The position numbers and the translations under genes were made by a program. Source: Pseudomonas kielensis (GTDB lineage: Bacteria; Pseudomonadota; Gammaproteobacteria; Pseudomonadales; Pseudomonadaceae). Taken from it: a stretch of DNA of 64,000 bases. The notes beneath the pieces are model-generated. The model saw nothing but the letters and a program-made list of their open reading frames with translations, was not told the origin of the DNA and made no database searches. Positions 28,124 to 37,555 of the stretch are shown piece after piece. The stretch covers positions 118,764 to 182,763 of the forward strand of contig NZ_JACMYG010000010.1 in assembly GCF_014236655.1 (NCBI RefSeq). Direction: 5' to 3'. Numbering within the stretch: the first letter of the stretch is position 1; every line of letters begins with the position of its first letter.

Positions 28124-29448
28124 CTGGCGATTTGCTTGTGGCGCAGGGTGGGCGCCAGGAATGCCATGGCCAGCAGGCATGCCCCAATCAACAGCACAAA
28201 CCCGCCATCCCAACCGAAGTGGTCCACGGTGTAGCCCATGGCCGCACTGGCTGCGACCGAGCCCCCCAGGTAACCGAACAGGCCGGTGAAACCCGCCGCC
28301 GTACCCGCGGCTTTTTTCGGTGCCAGCTCCAGCGCCTGCAGGCCGATCAGCATCACCGGGCCGTAGATCAGGAAGCCGATGGACACCAGGGCGATCATGT
28401 CGACGGTCGGGTTGCCGGCCGGGTTCAGCCAGTACACCAGGGTCGCCACGGTCACCAGCGCCATGAACACCATGCCGGTCAGGCCACGGTTGCCACGGAA
28501 TACCTTGTCCGATAGCCAGCCACACAGCAGGGTCCCCGGAATACCGGCCCACTCGTAGAGGAAGTAGGCCCAGGAGGTCTTGTCGACGGTGAAGTGCTTG
28601 GCTTCCTTGAGGTAAGTCGGAGCCCAGTCCAGCACGCCGTAGCGCAGCAGGTAGACGAACACGTTGGCGAGGGCGATGTACCAGAGCATTTTGTTGCGCA
28701 GCACGTATTTGACGAAGATTTCCTTGGCGCTGAATTCTTCTTCGTGGCTGGCATCGTAGCCGTGGGGGTAGTCGTTCTTGTACCGCTCGATGGGCGGCAA
28801 GCCTACGGACTGCGGGGTGTCGCGCATCACGACGAAGGCAAACACCGCCACCAGCAGGGCCACGGCAGCGGGCACATAGAATGCCGCGTGCCAGTCGTTG
28901 AACAGGCCCATGCCGAGCAGGAATAACGGGCCGATCAGGCCGCCGCCGACGTTATGCGCGACGTTCCACACCGACACCACGCCGCCGCGCTCCTTCTGCG
29001 ACCACCAGTGCACCATGGTCCGCCCGCTCGGCGGCCAGCCCATGCCCTGAGCCCAGCCGTTGATGAACAAAAGGATGAACATCATGGTCACGCTGGACGT
29101 GGCCCAGGGTGCGAAACCGAACACGAACATCACCCCGGCCGACACCAGCAGGCCGAATGGCAGGAAGTAACGCGGGTTGGAGCGGTCGGACACCAGGCCC
29201 ATCAGGAACTTGGACAGGCCATAGGCAATCGCAATCGCCGACATCGCCAGGCCGAGCTGGCCCCGGGTGTAGCCTTCTTCGATCAGGTAGGGCATGGCCA
29301 GGGAGAAGTTTTTGCGCAGCAGGTAGTAGCCTGCATAGCCAATGAAAATCCCGGCGAAAATCTGCCAGCGCAAGCGCCGGTAAGTGCTGTCAACGTCTTC
29401 TTCAGGCAAGGGGGCCTGATGGGCGGCAGGGCGAAAAAAAGCAAACAT
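28099..29448 (-). CDS. glpT: Glycerol-3-phosphate / phosphate antiporter GlpT
   Basis: A 449-residue inner-membrane MFS transporter (OPA family) with 12 predicted helices, importing sn-glycerol-3-phosphate in exchange for phosphate; in P. aeruginosa it is also the route of fosfomycin entry. Typical motifs: [20 protein letters not shown] in helix 1 region, [19 protein letters not shown], and [20 protein letters not shown]. No glp regulon neighbour is beside it, but palindromes resembling GlpR operators lie upstream. Confidence 0.95.
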   Translation of the reverse strand: MFAFFRPAAHQAPLPEEDVDSTYRRLRWQIFAGIFIGYAGYYLLRKNFSLAMPYLIEEGYTRGQLGLAMSAIAIAYGLSKFLMGLVSDRSNPRYFLPFGLLVSAGVMFVFGFAPWATSSVTMMFILLFINGWAQGMGWPPSGRTMVHWWSQKERGGVVSVWNVAHNVGGGLIGPLFLLGMGLFNDWHAAFYVPAAVALLVAVFAFVVMRDTPQSVGLPPIERYKNDYPHGYDASHEEEFSAKEIFVKYVLRNKMLWYIALANVFVYLLRYGVLDWAPTYLKEAKHFTVDKTSWAYFLYEWAGIPGTLLCGWLSDKVFRGNRGLTGMVFMALVTVATLVYWLNPAGNPTVDMIALVSIGFLIYGPVMLIGLQALELAPKKAAGTAAGFTGLFGYLGGSVAASAAMGYTVDHFGWDGGFVLLIGACLLAMAFLAPTLRHKQIASQGREAIA

Positions 29449-29496
29449 TCAAGAGCTCCAAATTTCTTGTTTTGACTGCGGATGCGAATGTTACAG

Positions 29497-29510
29497 TTTC
29501 GTTACCGAAA
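29497..29510. promoter_or_regulatory. Palindrome upstream of glpT, candidate GlpR operator
   Basis: TTTCG-TTAC-CGAAA, 49-62 bp upstream of the glpT start. DeoR-family GlpR repressors bind TTCG-type half-sites. Candidate only. Confidence 0.35.
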
Positions 29511-29559
29511 ATAGCACTGCATCTCATCCGCAAAACAGTCGCAAACGAACAAAGTCGCG

Positions 29560-29575
29560 TGTTCTTTTATGAACA
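29560..29575. promoter_or_regulatory. Second palindrome upstream of glpT
   Basis: TGTTC-TTTTAT-GAACA, about 112-127 bp upstream of the glpT start, matching the TGTTC...GAACA arms of the E. coli GlpR site. Could also serve the divergent TonB-domain gene. The 324-bp gap 29449-29772 holds both promoters and no gene. Confidence 0.35.
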
Positions 29576-29772
29576 TGTCGCTCAGATATAACTGAAGGGC
29601 GGTGTAGGAGATTTCTCCGGAGCTGAACGCCGGCGGTCGCCTGGTAAAAAACAGCAATGATTTGGGAGACTTCCTGCGAGTCGGTCGGAAGTCGGGGGAT
29701 GGGGCCTCAGAACCCTTCGCCGTAACCTTTTGCGCAGGTGCCAACGCTGGCACGGAAATCGCGGAGGGTGAC

Positions 29773-30381
29773 ATGCGTTGGTTGGGTTTGCTTTTGATCT
29801 GGTGTATTTCGAGTGACGTTTTGGCCGGGGAGTTGTTCCTGATTCCAGAGGACACGCCCAAACCGGTCTATCCCCGGGCGTTGCATAGGGCGGGGATCAG
29901 CGGTGAGGTACGGGTTGGTTTTACGGTGCAGGCCGATGGTTCGGTGGACCGGGTCAGGATTCTCCAAAGCGTTCACCCGGATCTGAGCGCGGTCAGTAAA
30001 AAAGCGATCGAGCAGTGGCGCTTCAAGCCCTGGACGGTGAGCAAGGAGAAGCCGGCTGAACTGGAAATCATCGCGCCGATGCAGTTCCATCTGGATGACC
30101 CGACCGGCCTCAACCAATGGCTCAAAGAGGTGAAATGCCGAGAGATCAACCCGGATTTCGCCCGTACCGCCGATTACCAGTGGGTCGACCTCGCCGCGTT
30201 CCGATACACCCGGGCGTATCTGTCGAGTGGCTTTTTCCAGCATCAATGGACGACACAAGAGCGCCTGGCCATGATCGCCAGGCTGAACAAGCAAGCGCAC
30301 ATGATCGCCAGGCGCTGCCTGGACTACCCCGCATCGAGGTTCGTGCGGTTTCTGCCGGAGGAGATTCGCAAGGTGCTTTAG
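29773..30381 (+). CDS. Secreted TonB C-terminal-domain protein
   Basis: A 202-residue protein. A signal peptide (about 1-18, ISSDVLA-GE) precedes a TonB C-terminal domain (about 25-115) with YPRALHRAGISGEVRVGFTV, GSVDRVRI, and the KAIEQWRFKPW helix-strand. Residues 116-202 are a helical region of unknown function with Cys, Trp and many Arg. Unlike true TonB there is no N-terminal membrane anchor or Pro-rich linker, so it cannot energise receptors by the normal route; TonB-fold domains of this kind often bind cell wall or partner proteins. GGAGGG ribosome site supports the ATG at 29773. Confidence 0.8.
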   Translation: MRWLGLLLIWCISSDVLAGELFLIPEDTPKPVYPRALHRAGISGEVRVGFTVQADGSVDRVRILQSVHPDLSAVSKKAIEQWRFKPWTVSKEKPAELEIIAPMQFHLDDPTGLNQWLKEVKCREINPDFARTADYQWVDLAAFRYTRAYLSSGFFQHQWTTQERLAMIARLNKQAHMIARRCLDYPASRFVRFLPEEIRKVL

Positions 30382-30430
30382 CCGGTGGGCACTGCACAGC
30401 CTTGTCAGCTGTGCAGAGCGAGCCATCGAC

Positions 30431-31408
30431 TCAGCGAACCTGCACCACCACCTTGCCCACCGCCTTGCGCTGGCCCAGATCATTGATGGCCTGGGCCGCG
30501 TTGGCCAAAGGATAGACCTGCGACACCAGCGGCTTGAGTTTGCCTTCGGCAAACCAGCCGAACAGTTGCTGGAAGTTCGCCGCGTTGTCCTGCGGTTGGC
30601 GTTGGGCGAACGAGCCCCAGAACACGCCGACCACGGCAGCGCCCTTGAGCAGGGCGAGGTTCACCGGCAATTCGGGGATGCGCCCGCTGGCGAAACCGAC
30701 CACCAGCAGGCGGCCGTTCCAGGCGATGGACCGGATGGCCTGGTCGAACAGGTCGCCGCCGACCGGGTCGTAGATCACGTCGGCGCCCTGGCCGTCGGTC
30801 AGGCGCTTGATTTCCTCCTTCAGGCTGGTTTCGCTGTAGTTGATCAGTTCATCGGCGCCGGCCGCCTTGGCCACCGCCAGCTTCTCGGCGCTGCTGGCCG
30901 CGGCGATGACCCGGGCACCCATGGCCTTGCCGATTTCCACGGCAGCCAGGCCCACACCGCCGGATGCACCCAGCACCAGCAGGGTTTCCCCCGGCTGCAG
31001 GTGGCCGCGTTGTTTGAGCGCGTGCATCGAAGTGCCGTAGGTCATGCTGAAGGCGGCGGCGGTGTTGAAGTCCATGGACGGCGGGATCGGCAGCACGTTG
31101 TAGCCCGGCACCGCGACCTCCTCGGCAAAGCTGCCCCAGCCGGTCAGCGCCATGACCCGGTCGCCAACCTTGAGGTGGCTGACCTTTTCGCCCACCGCGC
31201 TGACCACGCCGGCCGCTTCCCCGCCCGGGGAAAACGGGAAGGGTGGCTTGAACTGGTATTTGCCCTCGATGATCAGCGTGTCCGGAAAGTTGACCCCGGC
31301 GGCGTGCACTTGCAGGAGGATTTCGTTCTTCTTGGCGACAGGACTGGCGACTTCTTCCAGCACCAGCGATTCGGCAGGGCCGAAGGCTTTGCACAGCACG
31401 GCTTTCAT
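30431..31408 (-). CDS. NADPH:quinone oxidoreductase-like MDR protein
   Basis: A 325-residue zinc-independent medium-chain dehydrogenase: N-terminal GroES-like fold with AAGVNFPDTLIIEGKYQ, and a Rossmann domain with GASGGVGLAAVEIGKAMG (about 146-163). Lacks zinc ligands. Members reduce quinones or enoyl substrates with NADPH; the true substrate is unknown. Single gene, convergent with the TonB-domain gene (49 bp). Confidence 0.9.
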   Translation of the reverse strand: MKAVLCKAFGPAESLVLEEVASPVAKKNEILLQVHAAGVNFPDTLIIEGKYQFKPPFPFSPGGEAAGVVSAVGEKVSHLKVGDRVMALTGWGSFAEEVAVPGYNVLPIPPSMDFNTAAAFSMTYGTSMHALKQRGHLQPGETLLVLGASGGVGLAAVEIGKAMGARVIAAASSAEKLAVAKAAGADELINYSETSLKEEIKRLTDGQGADVIYDPVGGDLFDQAIRSIAWNGRLLVVGFASGRIPELPVNLALLKGAAVVGVFWGSFAQRQPQDNAANFQQLFGWFAEGKLKPLVSQVYPLANAAQAINDLGQRKAVGKVVVQVR

Positions 31409-31566
31409 CAGGGCTATTCCTTTGGGAGTGATGGCCGATAAGTGTAGGTGGGTGAGTCAAGGGGTCAACGAGCATGCCCCACCCTGATAGCCGCCCATAA
31501 GCTTTGCGCTTGGGCGCATGGGGGTGGATGGTTATGCTAGGCCGCAAACCGGATAAGGAGCGAAGT

Positions 31567-31974
31567 GTGAAAGCGTGGATCATGTTGATGCTGGCCCTGT
31601 CGCTGCCTGTGGCAGTGCAGGCCGAAGAAGCCAAAGAGGGCGAAGCGCCGAAGGTCAGCTACATCAGCCTGAGCCCGCCGTTCGTGGGCAATTACGGCCT
31701 GGATGGCACGACCAGGCTCAAGGTCTATAAAGCCGATGTGGCGCTGCGGGTCACGGGCGAGGAAGCCGCCAAGGCGGTCAAGGCCAATGAACCGTTGATT
31801 CGTAACCAACTGGTGGCGCTGTTCGGCCAGCAGACGACCGAGACCATGAACAACGTCGAAGCCAAGGAAAAGCTGCGCCAGGAAGCCCTGAAGCAGACCC
31901 AGCAAGTGATGAACGACGAAACCGGCAAGCCGATGGTGGACGATCTGTTGTTCAACAACCTGATCATCCAGTAA
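31567..31974 (+). CDS. FliL-like secreted protein
   Basis: A 135-residue protein that starts at GTG 31567 (AAGGAG at 6 nt). It has a signal peptide (VKAWIMLMLALSLPVAVQA before EEAKEG) and a FliL-type domain (about 35-130: YISLSPPFVGNYG, YKADVALRVTGEEAAKAVKANEPLIRNQLVALFG, and VDDLLFNNLIIQ at the C-terminus). True FliL sits in the inner membrane around the flagellar stator; this one is far from flagellar genes and seems to be cleaved and released to the periplasm. P. aeruginosa has a similar orphan at this locus. Function unknown. Confidence 0.85.
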   Translation: MKAWIMLMLALSLPVAVQAEEAKEGEAPKVSYISLSPPFVGNYGLDGTTRLKVYKADVALRVTGEEAAKAVKANEPLIRNQLVALFGQQTTETMNNVEAKEKLRQEALKQTQQVMNDETGKPMVDDLLFNNLIIQ

Positions 31975-31984
31975 TGCTGGATCT

Positions 31985-32161
31985 GTAGGAGCGAGTGCCC
32001 GCTTGCGGCCTGCTCGCGATAGCGGTGCATCGAGCGCCATCGATGGTGAATGCACCGCCCCCGTCGCGAGCAAGCTCGCTCCCACAGGGATTCTGGGTGT
32101 TCGCAGATTTTGCATACAACCACCAAACCTGCGTGGGAGCGAGCGGGCTCGCGATGGCGGT
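31985..32161. repeat. Cluster of three REP units
   Basis: TAGGAGCGAGTGCCCGCTTGCGG...CTCGCGAT (31986-32020), CGTCGCGAGCAAGCTCGCTCCCAC (32062-32085, inverted), and GTGGGAGCGAGCGGGCTCGCGATGGCGG (32133-32160). The first pair frames a further palindrome GGTGCATCGAGCGCCATCGATGG...TGCACC. Between the FliL-like gene and the exporter operon. Confidence 0.9.
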
Positions 32162-32164
32162 CTG

Positions 32165-33283
32165 TCAGGACGTCAGGCTCTTGCGAAACCGGGCCAGGGC
32201 AATCGCAAAGAACACCAGGCCGATCACGGCCAGTGCCAGCACGTCCGGCCAGACGACGTCGAGTGCGGCATCGCGGAACAGGATCGCGGCACTGAGGCTG
32301 ACGAAGTGGGTGGAGGGCGAGCCCTGCATGACCCACTGCAGCCATTGCGGCATGCTGTCCAGCGGGGTGCTCCCGCCCGAGAGCAGCAACATCGGAATGA
32401 TCACCGGAATCGCCAGCAGGCCGAACTGCGGCGTCGAGCGGGCCAGGGTTGCGAGAAAAATCCCCAGCGCCGTGCTGGCGAACAGATACAGCGCCGTCAC
32501 CAGCAGGAACAGTCCCAGGGAGCCTGCCAGCGGAACCCCCAACAGCCCTTTGACCACCACCTCCAGTGACACCCAGGTGCACAGCACCACCACCAGCATA
32601 TTGCTGCCGATTTTCGCCAGCATGATTTCCAGCGCCGTCAGCGGCAGCACCAGCAAATGGTCGAGGGTGCCGTGTTCGCGCTCGCGCAGCAGCGCGGTGC
32701 CGGTCAGGATGATGGCGAGGATGGTGATGTTGTTGACGATCTGGATCACCGCCAGGAACCAGCCACCCTCCAGGTTGGTGTTGAACAGCGCGCGGGTGGT
32801 CAGCAGGGCCGGTGCCTGGCTGGCCGTGTCCGCCTGCCCGCCGTAGTTGAGCAGTTCGCGCTGGAAGATCCGCCCGATGTAGCCAGCCCCCATGAACGCC
32901 TGGCTCATGGCGGTGGCGTCGACGTTGACCTGCACGGTCGGCGAGCGCCCTGCCAGCAGGTCGGCCTGGAAGTTGGCCGGCACGTTGATCACAAAGGTGT
33001 ACTGGCCGCGGTCCATGACCTTGTCCAACTGGTCGTACGGCAAGGGTACGGCGGGCTGGAACTGCGGCGGTTGCAGGGCATCGGCGAGCTGGCGTGAGAG
33101 CTGGCTGTGGTCTTCGTCGACGAAGGCCACGCTGGCGTTGTTGACGCCAATCACCGAGCCGGCGGCGGGCATGTAGATCGCCACGCTGAAGGCGTACAGC
33201 AAGAACAGCAGCAGGACGCTGTCGTGGCGCAGGCTGGTGAGCTCCTTGAGCCCCAGGCGCAGGATGTGCGAGAGCTTGTGCAT
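32165..33283 (-). CDS. ABC-2 type exporter permease (YhhJ/YbhR-like)
   Basis: A 372-residue inner-membrane protein: one N-terminal helix (about 22-40), a large periplasmic domain (about 45-175), then five helices (about 175-365) of the ABC-2 family. Motifs: LTGTALLREREHGTLDHLLVLP and SGGSTPLDSMPQW. Last gene of a three-gene operon; its ATG overlaps the RbbA-like stop (ATGA) and has an AGGAGG ribosome site inside that gene. Expected partner of the RbbA-type gene and the HlyD protein in exporting an unknown small molecule. Confidence 0.92.
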   Translation of the reverse strand: MHKLSHILRLGLKELTSLRHDSVLLLFLLYAFSVAIYMPAAGSVIGVNNASVAFVDEDHSQLSRQLADALQPPQFQPAVPLPYDQLDKVMDRGQYTFVINVPANFQADLLAGRSPTVQVNVDATAMSQAFMGAGYIGRIFQRELLNYGGQADTASQAPALLTTRALFNTNLEGGWFLAVIQIVNNITILAIILTGTALLREREHGTLDHLLVLPLTALEIMLAKIGSNMLVVVLCTWVSLEVVVKGLLGVPLAGSLGLFLLVTALYLFASTALGIFLATLARSTPQFGLLAIPVIIPMLLLSGGSTPLDSMPQWLQWVMQGSPSTHFVSLSAAILFRDAALDVVWPDVLALAVIGLVFFAIALARFRKSLTS

Positions 33284-36003
33284 CAGACCTCCTGCTTCTT
33301 GAGCATGATCAGGCTCAACCCGGTGAATCCGAGGAAAAACCCGAACAGGGCCAAGAACTGTGGCCACAATTGGCGCACATCCAGGGCCTTGGTAAAGGTG
33401 CCGACGGCGATATCGAGGAAGTAGCCGGCCGGGAACAACTGCCCCATCAGCGCCGCAGCGCCTTCGAGCGAAGACCGCGGCACGATCAGGCCGGAGAACT
33501 GGATGGTCGGCAGGCTGGTGATAATCATGGTGCCGAGGATGGCGGCGATCTGGGTACGGGTGAACGCCGAAATCAGCAGGCCCATGCTGGTGGTCGCCAG
33601 TACATAGAGCAGGCCACCGAAGGCCAGGGTCAGGCCGCTGCCTTTGAACGGCACATCGAACAGCCAGCGGTTCATCGCCACCAGCAAACCCAGGTTGACC
33701 AGGCTCACGGCCAGGTATGGCGCCTGTTTGCCCAGCAGGAACTCCAGGCGGGTCAGTGGCGTGGCATAGAAGTTGGTGATCGAGCCCAGCTCTTTTTCCC
33801 GGACGATGCCCAGTGCGGTGAGCATGGCCGGAATGAACGCCAGGATCAGCGCCATGACGCCTGGGCCGATGGCGTTCACGCTCACCACGTCCTGGTTGTA
33901 GCGAAAGCGCGTTTCCAGCCTGGCCGCCGGGCGTTGGTTGAGCGCCGGGCTGCTTTGCGCGGCCAGTTGCTCGAGGTTGGCCTGGTGCACCGCCTGGACG
34001 TAGTTGCGGCTGGTCTCGGCGCGAAACGGCATGCCGCCGTCGAGCCAGGCGGCCACGGCCGGTTGGCGGCCGGCGTACAGATCGCGGCCGAAGCCTGGGG
34101 GGATCTCCAGTGCGAGCTTGATCTCCGAGCGTTGCAGGCGCTGGTGCAATTGCCGGGCGTCCTGGATGGGCGCTTGCTCGGCGAAGTAGCGCGAGCCGCG
34201 AAACGCCTCGAGGTAGGCGCGGCTTTGCGGGGTCTGGTCCTGGTCGTAGACGGCGAAAGCCAGTTTCTCGACGTCCAGGGAGATGCCGTAGCCAAAGATC
34301 ACCATCATGAACAGGGCCCCGGCGAGGGCGAAGGCCAGGCGCACCTTGTCGCGCAGCAACTCCTTGCCCTCGCGGCTGGCCACGGCGATCAGCCGGCGCA
34401 GGCTGAATGCGCTGCCGCCCATCGGTGCAGGGCCTGTCGCGGCGCTGACCGCAGCGGGAGGCGGCGCTGCCGGGCTGGCGTCCTGGGCGTCTTGCAGGCA
34501 GCGCACGAAGGCGTCTTCCAGGGTGTCGCCGGCAAACTGCTGTTGCAGTGCCGCCGGAGTGTCGCAGGCCAGGACCTTGCCAGCGTGCATCAGCGAAATA
34601 CGGTCACAGCGCTGGGCTTCGTTCATGAAGTGGGTCGACAGGAAGATCGTCACTCCTTGCTCGCGGGACAGCTCGATCAGCAGCCGCCAGAAATCATCCC
34701 GGGCCGCCGGGTCGACGCCGGAAGTCGGCTCGTCGAGGATCAGCACTTCCGGGCGATGCAGCACCGCGACCGCCAGTGACAAGCGCTGCCGCAAGCCCAG
34801 CGGCAGTGCCCCCGACTGTTGCCCGGCAATGCTGCCCAGGTCGAAGCGTTGGATCAGTTCCTCGATGCGCGTCGCGCTCTGGGCCTTGGGCAAGTCGAAC
34901 AGACGGGCGTGCAGCTCCAAGTTCTGGCGCACGCTGAGTTCGCCGTAGAGCGAGAAGCTCTGGGACATGAACCCGACCCGCTTGCGCGTGGCCAGGTCCT
35001 TGGCGTCCACCGGTCTGCCCAGCAGCGTGGCGCTGCCTTCGCTGGCCGGCATCAGGCCGGTGAGGACCTTCATGGTGGTGGTCTTGCCGCAGCCATTGGA
35101 GCCGAGGAAGCCGAAAATCTCGCCACGGCCGATGGCGAAGCTGACCTTGTCCACGGCCGTGAAGTCGCCGAAGCGCAGGGTCAGTTCGTGGGCCTGGATG
35201 GCGATGTCTTGGTTGTCGGGGGCGCGCGGTGGAATGACCAGGGGTTGGCTGCTGCGTTTGTGGTCACCTTGAAAGTAGGTGAAGGCATCGTCCAGTTTGC
35301 CGCTGGGGGTCACGGCCGCCAGGTCGCGGCTCAGACCATCGGCGATCAGCTTGCCGGCGTCGAGCATCAGGCAGTGCTCGAACTGTTCGGCCTCTTCCAT
35401 GTAAGCGGTGGCGACCAGCAGGGTCAGTTGTGGACGCTGGCGGCGGACATCCTCTACCAACTCCCAGAAGTGCCGGCGGGAAAGCGGGTCGACGCCGGTG
35501 GTCGGCTCATCGAGGATCAGCAAATCCGGCTCGTGGATCAGCGCGCAGCACAGGCCGAGCTTCTGTTTCATCCCGCCAGACAGCTTGCCCGCCGGCCGCT
35601 CGGCAAACCGTGCCAGGTCGGTGGCCAGCAACAGGCTGTGCATGCGTTGCTCGCATTCGTCCTTCGACAGGCCGAACAGGGTGGCGAAGAAGCGGATGTT
35701 CTCGTTGATCGACAGGTCCGGGTACAGGTTGCCGCCCAGGCCCTGGGGCATGAAGGCGATGCGCGGGTACAGGCTGTTGCGATGGTGGCGCTGGTCGATA
35801 GAGCCCCCCAGCACCTGCAGGTCGCCCTGTTGCAGCTTCTTCACCCCGGCAATCAGCCCCAGCAGGCTGGACTTGCCCGCACCATCGGGGCCGATCAGGC
35901 CGCAGCGTGTGCCGCCGGGCAGGCTGAAGGCAATGTCGATCAGTGCCTGTTGTGCACCGTAGGCATGGCACAGGCCGCTGGCCTGCAGCGCCAGGGCGCT
36001 CAT
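33283..36003 (-). CDS. RbbA-type ABC protein: two ATPase domains fused to a permease
   Basis: A 906-residue fusion. First ABC domain: Walker A GPDGAGKSS (38-46), LSGGMKQKLGL, LLILDEPTTGVDPLSR. Second: Walker A GSNGCGKTT (about 300-308), a degenerate signature LPLGLRQRLSLA, LILDEPTSGVDPAAR. From about 540 a C-terminal ABC-2 permease with an N-terminal helix, periplasmic domain and five helices. E. coli RbbA (YhiH) has this architecture. The signature motif of domain two lacks the SGG core, so the two ATP sites may be unequal. Starts with ATGA overlap on the HlyD gene. Operon order matches yhiI-rbbA-yhhJ. Confidence 0.93.
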   Translation of the reverse strand: MSALALQASGLCHAYGAQQALIDIAFSLPGGTRCGLIGPDGAGKSSLLGLIAGVKKLQQGDLQVLGGSIDQRHHRNSLYPRIAFMPQGLGGNLYPDLSINENIRFFATLFGLSKDECEQRMHSLLLATDLARFAERPAGKLSGGMKQKLGLCCALIHEPDLLILDEPTTGVDPLSRRHFWELVEDVRRQRPQLTLLVATAYMEEAEQFEHCLMLDAGKLIADGLSRDLAAVTPSGKLDDAFTYFQGDHKRSSQPLVIPPRAPDNQDIAIQAHELTLRFGDFTAVDKVSFAIGRGEIFGFLGSNGCGKTTTMKVLTGLMPASEGSATLLGRPVDAKDLATRKRVGFMSQSFSLYGELSVRQNLELHARLFDLPKAQSATRIEELIQRFDLGSIAGQQSGALPLGLRQRLSLAVAVLHRPEVLILDEPTSGVDPAARDDFWRLLIELSREQGVTIFLSTHFMNEAQRCDRISLMHAGKVLACDTPAALQQQFAGDTLEDAFVRCLQDAQDASPAAPPPAAVSAATGPAPMGGSAFSLRRLIAVASREGKELLRDKVRLAFALAGALFMMVIFGYGISLDVEKLAFAVYDQDQTPQSRAYLEAFRGSRYFAEQAPIQDARQLHQRLQRSEIKLALEIPPGFGRDLYAGRQPAVAAWLDGGMPFRAETSRNYVQAVHQANLEQLAAQSSPALNQRPAARLETRFRYNQDVVSVNAIGPGVMALILAFIPAMLTALGIVREKELGSITNFYATPLTRLEFLLGKQAPYLAVSLVNLGLLVAMNRWLFDVPFKGSGLTLAFGGLLYVLATTSMGLLISAFTRTQIAAILGTMIITSLPTIQFSGLIVPRSSLEGAAALMGQLFPAGYFLDIAVGTFTKALDVRQLWPQFLALFGFFLGFTGLSLIMLKKQEV

Positions 36004-36965
36004 TGCAGGTTGGCCGGCCAGTCCACCGTCGCCGTGCGCACATAACCGGCACCCGGCATCCCTGGTTTGGCCTCGGGCACGGCGGCCGGTTCAGTCAGTT
36101 TGAGTTTGACCCGGAACACCAGCTTTTGCCGCTCGTCACGGGTTTCCACTTCCTTGGGGGTGAACTGCGACTTAGCCGCCACAAAACTGATTCTGGCCGG
36201 CAATGGCCGGTCGGGCAGGGCGTCGAGCAGGATGCGCGCCTCGGCACCGACGGTCAGGCGTCCGGTGACCGAGGCCGGCAGATAGAGGTTCATGTACTGA
36301 TCGCTCGGGTCGATCAGCAGCAGCACCCGGCCGCCGGCGCCGAGTACTTCGCCCGGTTCTGCCAGGCGCAGCTGGATCACCCCGTCAATCGGCGCCCGCA
36401 GGCTGCTGTCTTCGATCTCACTGTCCAGTTGGGCGACTTGCGCCTGGGCTGCGCCGATCGCCGCCTGCGCCGCCGCGACCTGGGCATTGGCGGCCTGGAC
36501 CGCGGCATTGCCGGTATTCAGGCGGGCCTGTTGCTGGTCGATAATCTGCTGGCTGGCGTATCCGCGATTGAACAGTTCCCGTGAGCGCTTGATTTCCTGG
36601 CTGGCCAGCAGCAGTTCACTGTGGCGCAACTGCAGATTGGCCTCGGCCGCCGCGTAGTTTTGTCGGGCGCGCAGCACTTCGGCCTCGGCCTGGTTGCGCT
36701 GCGCCTCCAGCGTGCGGGTGTCCATGCGCGCCAGCAACTGGCCCTTGAGCACCTTGTCGCCCTCGTCGACATTTACGTCGGCGAGGCGTCCGGGGAGCTT
36801 GCTGGCAATCTGCACTTCGGTGGCTTCAAGCCGGCCATTGCCCATGCTCATGCCTTCGGGCAGGCGGTCGCTCAGGGATTTCCAATAGCCGAAGCCGCCG
36901 GCGGCGACCAGCAGGACCATTAACGAAACGGCAAATAGACGGGATGAGCGATGGTTCGTCGACAT
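36000..36965 (-). CDS. HlyD-family periplasmic adaptor (membrane fusion protein)
   Basis: A 321-residue protein with one N-terminal membrane helix (about 9-28), a lipoyl half-motif (LEATEVQIASKLPGRLADVNVDEG), a long coiled coil (about 85-195, rich in Ala, Gln and Arg), and a beta-barrel (about 200-320). Links an inner-membrane ABC exporter to an outer-membrane channel. First gene of the exporter operon. The ATG at 36965 follows AGGATG; the TTG 15 nt upstream is less likely. No outer-membrane factor (TolC) is encoded nearby. Confidence 0.92.
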   Translation of the reverse strand: MSTNHRSSRLFAVSLMVLLVAAGGFGYWKSLSDRLPEGMSMGNGRLEATEVQIASKLPGRLADVNVDEGDKVLKGQLLARMDTRTLEAQRNQAEAEVLRARQNYAAAEANLQLRHSELLLASQEIKRSRELFNRGYASQQIIDQQQARLNTGNAAVQAANAQVAAAQAAIGAAQAQVAQLDSEIEDSSLRAPIDGVIQLRLAEPGEVLGAGGRVLLLIDPSDQYMNLYLPASVTGRLTVGAEARILLDALPDRPLPARISFVAAKSQFTPKEVETRDERQKLVFRVKLKLTEPAAVPEAKPGMPGAGYVRTATVDWPANLQ

Positions 36966-37105
36966 GAGTGCATCCTGCAACTGTAGCGCCCTAGTTTGAC
37001 GGCTTCAGCGCAGTGGCGACTTGATGCTCGTCAAATGAAACGCCAGCCTAACCCGTACCGGGGGCTTATGCATCCGCGGCAGGCGTGACCGTCGGGTTCT
37101 GTTGC

Positions 37106-37555
37106 TCAGCGCAAGGCGAGCACTGCCGCCCATTGCTCGGCAGTGACCGGCATCACCGACAGCCGGCTGCCTTTTTGCACCAGGGGCATTTCTGCCAATG
37201 CCGTTTGCTGCTTGAGGTAATCGAGCTTGAGGACCTTGGCGAAGGTTTCCACGTGCGCGACGTCGATCGCGCTCCAGGGGTTTTTTTCGGCGCTGGCCTT
37301 GGGGTCGTGGTAGTGGCTTTGCGGGTCGAGGGCCGTGGGGTCCGGGTAGGCGGCCTCGATGATCTGGCCGATTCCGGCAATGCCCGGCTCCGGGCAGCTG
37401 GAGTGATAGAAAAAGAACGCGTCACCCACCGCCATGGCCCGCAGGAAGTTACGCGCCTGATAGTTGCGAACCCCGTCCCAGCGGGCTTTCCCAAGCTTTT
37501 CCAGGCCCTTGATCGAGAGCTCGTCGGGCTCGGATTTCATCAGCCAATAGGCCAT
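37106..37555 (-). CDS. EVE domain protein (Thy28/YbiU-type)
   Basis: A 149-residue soluble protein starting MAYWLMKSEPDELSIKGLE, then WDGVRNYQARNFLRAMAVGDAFFFYHSS and GIAGIGQIIEAAYPDPTA: the EVE fold, a PUA-like modified-base reader related to YTH. It probably binds modified DNA or RNA nucleotides. Start 37555 is chosen for the MxYWLxKSEP signature. No restriction or modification genes lie nearby. The 5' flank of 198 bp (37556-37753) shows nothing recognisable. Confidence 0.9.
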   Translation of the reverse strand: MAYWLMKSEPDELSIKGLEKLGKARWDGVRNYQARNFLRAMAVGDAFFFYHSSCPEPGIAGIGQIIEAAYPDPTALDPQSHYHDPKASAEKNPWSAIDVAHVETFAKVLKLDYLKQQTALAEMPLVQKGSRLSVMPVTAEQWAAVLALR

